DNA of 64,000 nucleotides. Origin: Torreya grandis (lineage: Eukaryota; Streptophyta; Pinopsida; Cupressales; Taxaceae). The notes beneath the pieces are model-generated. The model did no database searches, was not told where the DNA came from, and was given only the letters and a program-made list of their open reading frames with translations. Within the stretch, counting starts at the first letter, position 1, and each line of letters begins with the position of its first letter. Shown here one piece after another: positions 55,527-64,000 of this stretch. The position numbers and the translations under genes were made by a program. Location: contig JARHVA010000667.1 of the NCBI GenBank assembly GCA_037957365.1, forward strand, positions 498,501-562,500, written 5' to 3'.

Positions 55527-58113
55527 TATTGGCCATTTTTGGCCCACATACTAAAGCTCTTGCATTGTTTGATGAAGCAGTGGATCAAAGGCTACGAGTA
55601 GGATCCAAGTAGGTTTTTAAGGATCCAACATTAGTGTTCAAGGATAATCCTGTAGGCTAAAAATCTAAGTGCAAAATCTCTTATTCAACTAAGTCTTTAC
55701 TTGATCATTCTTTCAGGTCTTTTTTTGTCTAAGTATTGCATTCTTTTGAATAATTTGTCTGAGAGAAAGTTCCTAAAGGGATAATGTTTTTGGACAAAAT
55801 GTCCAAAGTGAAAGACAAAGACCATTTCAAAAGTTATGAAAGGAGCTTTTCAAGATTTCTGAAGGATTATTTTTCTTTCAAAAAATGATGTTTGTAATTT
55901 TCCTGAAGGATATTCTTTCCGAAGAAATTGTTTTCGGCATTTTGTCTGAAACAACTTTTCCAAAGGGCTTTTTTTTTTTGAATAGACCAATTAGAAAATT
56001 TTGAAGGAATTAGTCCTTTTCCAAAAAAAATCAAAATGTCAATTTCTCTTCAAAAATGGACTTTTCAACTTTTCTAAAAGGTCATTTCAAAGTTCCAAGG
56101 ACCATTTCAAATTTCCAAACATGCGCTTGTATTTTTTTTAAGGGCACTTCCAACGGGAAAATGGTTCTTTTCAAAATTTTGAAAGATATCTTTTCTCAAG
56201 GAAAAGGGTACCCTTTCAATTTTTTTTAAGGGCTATTTCAAAGAGGCTGAAGGCATTTTCAAGTTCCAACAATCCATTCAAAAGAATTCAAAAGGTAATT
56301 TTCCTTCACAAAGAGCCAAAACATTTTTTTTTAAAGATAATTTTTGCAAAGTTGGAGGGGTCTTTTCAAATTTTTGAAGTTGTCTTCTTTTCCAAAGGTC
56401 CAAATAGATAAGCCAAAGGGTGATTTTCAATTCTTTTGAAAGGCTTTTTCAAAATTTCAAAGGATAAATAAGGGGGTGTCTTTCAAGAAGACCAAAGGGT
56501 ACCTCCCTTTTAGAAAGGGGTATTTCCATAAAGTCTAAAGACATGAATTCCTTTCAACAAATTTTATGTGGGAAAGTGATAAACAAAAGGTCTACAAAAA
56601 TTCCTCCGAATGAAAATCTTGAAGGAATTATTGTCAAAACAAATAGTTTGAATGAATTATTTTGAAGGAATTGATGATAGTTGCTTGGATGTCAACTTCA
56701 GCCTCAACAAGTAGCCATTGGGTTTTAAATAAAAAATAATGAGCCCGTAAACATCAAGTTTGAGCCTTGATAAGTATTTGTTTATAAAGGTCAAGTTTTC
56801 AAAGGGTTCATCAAGATTTCTGTGAGCTTGACATTTGTCAACATCTCATGATCGAATATCGACAAAGGTGAGGAGCTAAATGACTAGGGCAAGAAGTAGA
56901 AGCTATTGTATACAATTAATAAATAGGATCTCATCCTTTGACATGGCTGTCATCTTTGACAATAGCTATTTAAGATAGAAACAACATGGCTTAGTTCAAT
57001 TTCAAAGTTATGGGGATCTTATCTTTATATGTGCAAGACAAGTGAAGGATGGTGTGGAAGTGAATGATGGTGTGGAAGTGAAGGATGGTGTGGAAGTGAA
57101 AGATGAAGATCAGGTGATTAGAAAAGGTAGCTTGAGCATTAAAGATGTTCCTAGACTTTTTCTTTTTTAGTGGATCATGACATCATCATCCTCAACAAGT
57201 TCTTGTCTTCTAGTGTGTTTCTCAACCAATGAGAGGGCTTGAAGACTATTGGATCTAATGGTGGTAATTTAATTGAAGAAGGATTAGTTCTAATTAACCC
57301 AAATGTAGGTGAAAATTCATGGAGGGTGGTTGGATCTCATTTATTGAATTTCATTTGCTTGCCTCTTCTCTTTTTGCTTCCCTTTTTTTCCTATATCTCC
57401 CATTTCTTACCCATTTTTTAAGGAGGACTCTCATTTGACAAGAAAAAAACTATATCAAAAATTTGTAAGAAAGACCTTTTAAAGTAAAAAGATCATTTTT
57501 TACCTATCTCTTGCCTCTAAATTGCGCTTAGCAAGCTTGTGCATGATGGCCTTGTGAAGAAGTGTTCTTCCATGTCTATTATCCTTCTTTCTTGCCTCTT
57601 TCAATATGGACTTGCAACATATTTTATAATAAATAAGATCAAGATATTGTATTAAAGGTTATGTTCATTTAGGTGTTTTTAAGTTATTTTTAGGTCTGAA
57701 GTTGAGCTCTTTCTGACATTAATGGATTCTTGGTGTGAATTTTGAAATTCCTCTTTGCTTCATGTATGGTTTGGTGAGCCTAGTTTATGAAACACTTATG
57801 CAAATTAACTATTTTGTGAGGTTGTGTGAGCAAGAATTATATTATTTTGAATTAGTATTTATTTCATGCTCATGTGAGTGTTAATAAATTTGGTGTATCA
57901 CCCATTTATATCTCTTAGTTACCCTATACCCCCTCTCTACCTCTTTTCTAAGCAGAAAGATTAGTTTAGGTGATCTACCAAGAGGAAGTTGACCTTCTCT
58001 AGAGGTTCAACCTCACTACAAGATACCCACAGCTTGAGGTTGCTCCAATATTATATTTGGGAGTGAGATAGCCTAAAAAAATCTCTCACAAGGGTGAAAT
58101 TTTAATTACAATA
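55527..58113 (+). mobile_element. Solo LTR of the G/Z gypsy group (2587 bp)
   Basis: Starts TATTGGCCATTTTTGGCCC (TG changed to TA) and ends like the G3 LTR (AATCTCTCACAAGGGTG..AATTACAATA). Its 3' third parallels the G3 LTR (AAGAAGTGTTCTTCC, CTTCATGTATGGTTTGGTGA, AGAGGTTCAACCTCAC). No gag-pol lies inside, so the internal region was lost by LTR-LTR recombination. It holds GAAGGG-type modules (55780-56500) and an 18 bp minisatellite. The frame 57239-57421 is not supported as a gene. Confidence 0.75.
57042..57110. repeat. 18 bp minisatellite, 3.8 copies
   Basis: GTGAAGGATGGTGTGGAA repeated at 57042, 57060 (one change) and 57078, then a partial unit. It lies in the U3 part of the solo LTR. Confidence 0.85.
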
Positions 58114-58118
58114 AGTCC

Positions 58119-58213
58119 TTTGAGTGCTTAGTCCACTCAAGTCACTTTTACACTATGTTCCCTTAGTGTTTTCTCCACATATAATGGAGGAGCCCGCTGA
58201 CTCAGCTTGTATG
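58119..58213 (+). repeat. X LTR (first body), resumed and truncated
   Basis: TTTGAGTGCTTAGTCCACTC..CATATAATGGAGGAGCC continues the X LTR. It breaks off near 58213 after GATTCATCAACCTTTGA and is fused to X internal sequence (TTCAAAGTCTTTTTGGGGAT). Confidence 0.7.
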
Positions 58214-58657
58214 GTTGATTCATCAACCTTTGACAACTATATTCAAAGTCTTTTTGGGGATCCTTCTGTGATTTATCTCACATCTCCTCCTTTGCTTCCT
58301 ATTATCTCTTCTGAGACTATTGCACTATATCCTCTTGCTTTTATTTCCTATGAAGACACATTCATCATGGATAGTTATCTTTCTTTTGTTGATCCACTAG
58401 TACATGATAAGATTCTACCTGACCTCAGTTATCCTATTATAGATTCTACTTCCTTCCTTATTCAAGATTTTGCACTTCTAGAGCCTTCACAAATTTTCAC
58501 TTTAGAGGACTCTACTATTTTTAGTGAGAGTATACCTATTGAGAGAATTGATGACTTATCTCTTCTTATGGATTTTTCTTCTCCAATTGGTGAGTCATAC
58601 TCCACACTGCACAAGGGCATTCTTTCAGTGAATGTTCCATGTCATTATTTTGACTAA
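58124..58657 (+). CDS. X hypothetical protein, longest open copy (177 codons)
   Basis: The N-terminal third is translated LTR remnant. From NYIQSLFGDPSVIYLTSPPL the frame is X internal sequence, continuing LPIISSETIALYPLAFISYE, LEPSQIFTLEDSTIFSESIP and MDFSSPIGESYSTLH. Homologous text is found at 29750-30090, in U0, and in every tail unit. The protein is rich in Ser, Pro, Asp/Glu and Ile, with no cysteine motif, membrane segment or known domain that I can see. It may be a chance frame kept by duplication, a worn gag, or a real small protein of the family. Expression is not implied. Confidence 0.35.
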   Translation: MLSPLKSLLHYVPLVFSPHIMEEPADSACMVDSSTFDNYIQSLFGDPSVIYLTSPPLLPIISSETIALYPLAFISYEDTFIMDSYLSFVDPLVHDKILPDLSYPIIDSTSFLIQDFALLEPSQIFTLEDSTIFSESIPIERIDDLSLLMDFSSPIGESYSTLHKGILSVNVPCHYFD

Positions 58658-59123
58658 TTCACTTCAGTGGTATTACCTCCATATTATATGCACGTTCTTT
58701 CTAGACTTATGCCATATATCTGATTTAGACCACATTCAAATATATTTTTACTATTGCCTTCATTTTTCATTGTAAAATGGGTAGACTTTCATTACACACA
58801 TATTGCGGGTTCTTCCTTTGCCAAAAGGAAGAAACATTGTTCGATGTAGATGGAGATTATATAATATTCAGATAAAGGATATCATCATCAACCTTCATCA
58901 TCTTGTGAGTTGTACTTAGAGTACTAACTACTTCAGCATCATCTTCTAAGGGGTCTTTTAGTCTCCTCTTCTCATTTTATCTCTTTTGGGGAGAAGTTTT
59001 TTTCCATTAGGTTTTCTCCTTTTACTCCACTTTGTGAAAAATTATTTTGTACTTGGATACCTTATTAGGCCAAGTTGTTGGGACCCAATTCTACTACCCA
59101 CCTAAGCTATGCTTAAGGGGGGG
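58214..59123 (+). repeat. X body and unit U4
   Basis: Starts with the internal GGGATCC..ATTATCTCTTCTGAGAC stretch that is found only in U0, U1 and U4, then the common unit down to the purine tract AAGGGGGGG before 59124. Confidence 0.8.
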
Positions 59124-59925
59124 TGTTGGTGTAGGTATTTAATACAATTTTTGAGTGTATGATGACTCATTACACAATGAAAAATCTTTAGGAAAAATAT
59201 CTAATCATTGACCTATGTTTCTGCTTGACCTTAGTTGTCCTATTGTAGATTCTACTTCCATCCCTATTTAAGATGTTGCTTTTCTAGAGCCTTCATAGAT
59301 TTGCACTTTAGAGGACTCTATTATTTTCAGTGAGAGTACACCTATTGAGAGAATTGATGACTCATCTATTCCTATGGATTTTCATTCTTTAGTTGGTGAT
59401 TACTGCTTCACACTTAACATGGGTATTATTTTAGTGAAAGTTTAATGTCATTCTTCTAACTAGTTCACTTTAGTGGTATTACCTCTAGATTCCTGCATGT
59501 ACTTCTTAGACCTATGCCACATATATGATTTGGACCACATTTAGATATATTCATATTATTGTATTCATTTTGCATTGTGGAATGGACAGACTTTCAGTAC
59601 ACACATTGGTTTTTTCCTTTGCCAAAGGGAAGAAACATTATTTGATGCAGATGGGGCTTCTACAATATTTAGACAAAGGATATCATCATTAACCTTAGTC
59701 ATCTTGTGACTTGTACTTAGAGTACTAACTTCTTCAATATCATCTTCTAGGGGGTATTTTAATCTCCTATTCTTATTTTCACTCTATTGGAGGGGATTTC
59801 TTTCCCAATGGGGTTTTCTCCTTTTATTCCACTTTTTGAGAGATTATTTTGTACTTGAGTACCTTATTAGGCCTATTTGATAGGACCCAATTCTAATACC
59901 CACCTAAGCTACACTTAAGGGGGGG
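59124..59925 (+). repeat. X unit U5 (802 bp)
   Basis: Complete unit between TGTTGGTGTAGG at 59124 and TCTTGGTGTAGG at 59926, in the same order as U3. The reading-frame segment has stops. Confidence 0.88.
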
Positions 59926-60724
59926 TCTTGGTGTAGGTATTTTATACATTTGTTGAGTGCATGTTGACACATTCCATAATGGAAAACCTTTAGGCAAAGG
60001 ATCTCATCATTGACCTCTATTTTTGCCCATCCTTAGTTTTCCTATTGTAGATTCTACTTATGTCCCTATTCAGGGTTTTGGTCTTCTAGATCTTTCACAG
60101 ATTTGTACTTTGGAGGACTCTACTATTTTTAGTGAGAGTACACCTATTGAGAGTGTTGATGACTCATCTCTTCCTATGGATTTTCCCTCTTCAATTGGTG
60201 AGTCATGCTCCACACTTCACATTGGCATTCTTTTAGTGAATATTCCATATGATTTTTTGACTAGTCTACTTTAGTGGTATTACCTCTAGATTATGTGCAT
60301 GTTCTTGCTAGACCTATGCCATAGATCCTATTTAGACCACATCCAGATATATTAGTATTGTTTACTTCATTTTCCTTATGGAATGGGTAGACTTTCATTA
60401 CCCACATTAGGTTCTTCCTTTTCCAAAGGGAAGAAACATTGTTCGATGCAGATGGAGCTTCTACAATCTTCAGGCAAAGGATCTCATCATCGACCTTCAT
60501 CATCTTACGAGATGTACTTAAAGTATTGACTACTTTTACATCATCTTTTGGTGGGTATTTTAGTCTCCTCTTCTTCTTTTGTCTCTTTTGGGGGGAGTTT
60601 TTTCCCCCTAGGTTTTTTCTTTTTACTCCACTTTGTGAGAGATTATTTTGTACTTGGGTACCTGATCAAGCTTAGTTACTGGGACCCAATTATACTACTC
60701 ACCTAATCTATTCTTAAGGGGAGG
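59926..60724 (+). repeat. X unit U6 (799 bp)
   Basis: Complete unit. The reading-frame segment is open from 60023 to 60274 (LLDLSQICTLEDSTIFSEST, VDDSSLPMDFPSSIGESC). Confidence 0.88.
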
Positions 60725-61520
60725 TGTTGGCATAGGTATTTAATACACTTGGAGTGCATGATGACTCATTCCATAATAGAAAATTTTTAGGTAGAGGATC
60801 TCACCACCAACCTTTGTTTCTTCCCAACCTCAGTTATCATATTTTAGATTCTATTTTCATCCCTATTTAAGATGTTGATCTTCTATAGCCTTCACATATT
60901 TTCACTTCAGAGGACTCTACTATTTTTAGTGATATCACACCTATTGAGAGTATTTATGACTCGTCTCTTCCTGTGGATTTTCCTTCTTCAATTGGTGAGT
61001 CATGTTTCACACTTCACATGGGCATTCTTTTAGTGAATGTTCTATGTCATTTTTTTGACTGATTCACTTCATTGGTATTACCTCCATATTCTATGCACAT
61101 TCTTACCAAACCTATGACACATATATGATTTGGACCACATTCAGATATATTCATATTATTTCCATCATTTTCCATTGTGGAATGGGCAGACTTTAGTACA
61201 CACATTGGGTTATTCCTTTGCCAAAGGGAAGAAATATTTTTTGATATAGATGTAACTTATACAGTCTTTAGGTAGAGGATATCATCATTGACCTTAGTCA
61301 TCTTATGATCTGTACTTGGAGTACTAATTGCTTCAACATCATATTTTAGGGGTTTTTTAGTCTCCTCTTCTTCTTTTCTCTCTTCTGGTAGAGAGTTTTT
61401 TCCCACTGGGTTTTCTCATTTTACTTCACTTTGTGAGAAATGTTTTTTACTTGGGTACCTTATCAAACCTAGTTTCCAAGACCCAATTCTACTACTCACC
61501 TAAACTACACTTACAGGGGG
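60725..61520 (+). repeat. X unit U7 (796 bp)
   Basis: Last unit, beginning TGTTGGCATAGGTATTTAATA and ending in ACAGGGGG before the final LTR. Confidence 0.88.
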
Positions 61521-62120
61521 TGTTGGTATAGGTATGTACCATACTTTTTATTCATCTTACTTATGTGGTTAATAGGTCTATTAGGTGAGTGATGATATCA
61601 TCATATCATCATCATACACTTATGAGTGCATGGGGTCACACAATGAGTATATGGGGTTATTTATTCCACTTGGTCTACTGAGTGCCTAGTCTACTTAGGT
61701 CACTTTTCCATTGTGTTCCCTCAGTGCTCTCTCCACTTATAATGGAGGAGCCTACCTACTCACCTTGTCTAGCTGAGTCATCATGCACTCAACCAACCTA
61801 TTTATAAGCCTATCTTCCAAAGCATTCATGGTTGATTATGGTGGATTGTGTGGATAGAGGGAGCTAGTTAGTCATAGCTTATTATGTCAAGATACTAGTG
61901 TGCTAAGAGCTATGTAAGTTATGAGTGATATAGCTATGAGCTTAGTGATTTTTAAGTTGTAATCATAGTTTGGCACCATTGTGATGTAAGTTATGTATTA
62001 TTCCTCATTATGAATACATAGAGCTCAATTTCTACTATCTTGATTTCATGCTTCAATAGTTGGGTGTGTTCACTCTATATTCTTGATCTTGGTTGTCCTT
62101 GATTTTGGATGATTCTCAAG
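61521..62120 (+). repeat. X 3' LTR, complete
   Basis: TGTTGGTATAGG...CTCTATA...GATTCTCA. It aligns with the minus-strand LTRs at 25406-25966 and 29244-29729 in reverse complement. TATA-like CTATTTATAAG near 61797-61807. After about 62120 the similarity ends, which marks the right edge of the X complex. Confidence 0.8.
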
Positions 62121-62300
62121 CAATGATCATAATTATAAGGATGGATTATGGCATGAAGGAAGGGTCGTAATGGTGAATAAAGGAAATAATGGAAATAGTT
62201 TTTGCAAGAGGGGATGAAATAAGATAAATTTGAGCCACCTAAAATATTGATACATGCCACTTTAATCATTTATTATACCTAAAGACATCTAATCTCATAA
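62121..62300. other. Flank, nothing recognised
   Basis: AT-rich sequence between the X LTR end and the decayed frame that follows. Confidence 0.4.
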
Positions 62301-63113
62301 TTGACTCAGCTTCAAGATATTTCACAAGTTAGGAAAATAATTGTAGACTTTTCAAACTTACACCTTGCTATGTTTCTCAAGCTAATTATGTTATATCTTG
62401 ATTTCGAAAGCACTCTCACTTGTTTCCAAAACCCTAATAATCATATTCTCAATTTCATATCAAGGATTATTCATAACCTTGAGGATATTTGACAAATTTT
62501 GTAGATGGGGTAGAAAACTTAATCTGATATTGAATTAGCATAGCTTGTACTACATGATGAAATTATAGTTAGAGTGTTTGAACAAGAGGCCTCATTAGAT
62601 TTTATAAATAAATTTCATGGATATAATGAGAAATTAGTAGAAGGGTTTTTCACAAACCTAAAAGGGAATCATTACAAAGTGATAGGAACCAAGATTCTAG
62701 TCAACATATGTTTCATCAGCCAACTGTTTGGGATTCTTGAGATATGAATGAAAATATTAGGTCAATATTCATTTAAAAACTTGATTCAAATTTTTCATGA
62801 GGAAAGGGAGCTCATGCCTGAGTTACTCATCAATCCACAAGGGGTAACCAAGGTAACTAAGAGATATTTTTATAGAGTCTTGGAATACCATAGCATATTA
62901 GGTTAACAAGTTTTTCACATGTGATGGATAATGTGGATCATTAGGAGGAGATGTAATGAAGATTATGAATTATTTAAAACATGGATGAGATAAAATTGGG
63001 TGGAGGATAAATTTTTTTATGCAAATCATATGCCAAATGAACTCACTCCACACCTTTACTCACAATGCACTTCTTCAACACAATGGATTACACTTCTTAT
63101 TATAGCTTTATTT
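62301..63113 (+). pseudogene. Decayed reading frame, unknown, possibly TE gag-like
   Basis: One frame carries coding-like sequence across about 800 bases: open 62301-62492 (ISQVRKIIVDFSNLHLAM), several stops, then from 62553 HDEIIVRVFEQEASLDFINK, FHGYNEKLVEGFFTNLKGNH and RELMPELLINPQGVTKVTKR, ending near YSQCTSSTQWITLL. The stops are few enough and the frame constant enough to suggest an old gene. The FHGYN..L..FF.NL.GN pattern recalls gag-like proteins found in plant mobile elements, but I cannot name a family. Confidence 0.4.
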
Positions 63114-64000
63114 TACATTCCTCATGAAAGTAATGAGATTCATTGATTGTATTTGGGTTTTTTTGATCTTGAATGTCTTCATTCAAGTTTCATTAATCCT
63201 TTCAATTCTATTCATCTCTCACTTAATCACTGTCTAAACCTCAAATCATTCTCATTCACAATTTTGCCTTTTACATTTCTAACCACCCTTCATACAATTG
63301 TACTAGTACTTATATAGTATTAGTTCCAATTTTAAACTCTCCAAATATTATTATTAGTTACTAGGATCTATAATAACTCTTCTCACCTTTCACTAACTCA
63401 AAAACACCCCACAAGATCTCCTTGGCAACTTTGCTCTTTTCAAATTCAGATTTCCATACATTTCCCATAATCCTAGTAGCACTTATAAAATCATTAATGA
63501 AAGGTATGTAAATAGTAATATCAATTATGGTAAATAATTTTTTTTTATTATTTCCCTTGATAGATCATACCTATGTTTTAAATTTGAAGTTCCAATTCTT
63601 TCTTTAAGACCACTTTCTCTCTGTTGACCTATTCTATTAGCCCTTTTCTAGGCCTAATGCATGGTCAAGCCTCAAAATACATACTTTCCCATTAATAAAC
63701 ATTTTAAAACCACTATATTCAGTTATATATCATTATTTTTATTATTAATACAAAAATTTGTGACTTTTTATTAGTTATAATAGGAGAAAACCTCAAAACC
63801 CTAATCTAGGGTTTTTAATGGCTCTATCTCACCCAAGAGCCTACAAAAATACACTAAGAGTGTTATAACGAGTTTCAAGAGCCCAAAATTGATTTATGAT
63901 GTCTATATTTACTTTAATAAACTTTTAAAAATGTTATTTACCCACTATGAGTCCACTGTCTTCTATTTCAACTCAAAATACACTCGATTGAGTGTGTAGA
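63114..64000. other. No feature recognised
   Basis: AT-rich sequence with homopolymer runs (63540-63550). I see no frame or repeat partner elsewhere in the window. Confidence 0.5.

Larger units (their letters stand above)
29730..62120 (+). mobile_element. X(+): composite plus-strand X with amplified 3' units, split by three insertions
   Basis: X internal sequence in plus orientation starts at 29730 (ATCAAAGCC..GGGATCC, the homologue of 26814-26834 inverted). It continues as repeated 3' units, interrupted by Z (30340-42748), G3 (43727-54465) and a solo LTR (55527-58113), and ends in a full LTR (61521-about 62120). With the insertions removed it is two tandem X bodies: one with three tail units followed by a partial LTR (55369), and one with four tail units followed by the final LTR. 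Confidence 0.75.

Noticed and set aside
1..64000. Search for tRNA, rRNA, CRISPR arrays, bacterial operons or host genes with exon structure
   Set aside because: Nothing with cloverleaf, rRNA or regular short-repeat spacing was seen; all convincing protein motifs belong to retrotransposons.

Overview
This 64 kb window looks like intergenic chromatin from a large plant genome. I found no cellular gene, rRNA, tRNA or CRISPR array. Nearly everything that can be read is a decayed LTR retrotransposon, many of them nested. The AT-rich composition, the many stop codons, the Tat-like Ty3/gypsy pol genes with two RNase H domains, and the deep nesting of old elements fit a gymnosperm or a similarly bloated plant genome. 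The species itself is an inference.

Layout, left to right. 1-1754: a remnant of a non-autonomous, copia-like LTR element (E1, minus strand). 2445-5058: a complete short LTR element (E2), with two LTRs of about 1.19 kb around only 222 bp, an exact 5 bp target duplication, a polypurine tract and TATA boxes. 6426-12230: a heavily mutated Ty3/gypsy gag-pol on the plus strand (G1, Athila-like) with a tRNA-Asp-type primer site. 15035-16050: a copia gag-protease fragment cut off where the next element begins. 16051-25405: G2, a minus-strand Tat-like gypsy with gag, protease, an extra RNase H, RT, RNase H and integrase.

25406-62120 is a composite of a large non-autonomous family called X here. A minus-strand copy (25406-29729) is joined head to head with plus-strand X material (29730-62120). 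In the plus part the 3' end of X is amplified as a tandem series of units of about 800 bp. Three younger insertions interrupt that series. Z (30340-42748, minus) is a non-autonomous element with 2.3 kb LTRs, and its left LTR is itself split by Y, a tandem gag-protease element with three 540 bp LTRs. G3 (43727-54465, plus) is the best preserved Tat-like gypsy, with LTRs, target duplication and all pol domains. The third is a solo LTR (55527-58113). 62301-63113 holds a decayed reading frame of unknown family.

How the parts fit: G2 and G3 are relatives whose pol order is protease, second (archaeal-type) RNase H, RT, classical RNase H, integrase. In both the classical RNase H has lost the same catalytic acids. 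In G3 the extra RNase H keeps all four catalytic acids. E1, X, Y and Z lack RT and integrase and must have been mobilised by proteins of other elements. The points most worth following are the X tandem array with its conserved unknown reading frame, the three-LTR Y tandem, and the RNase H replacement in G2/G3.
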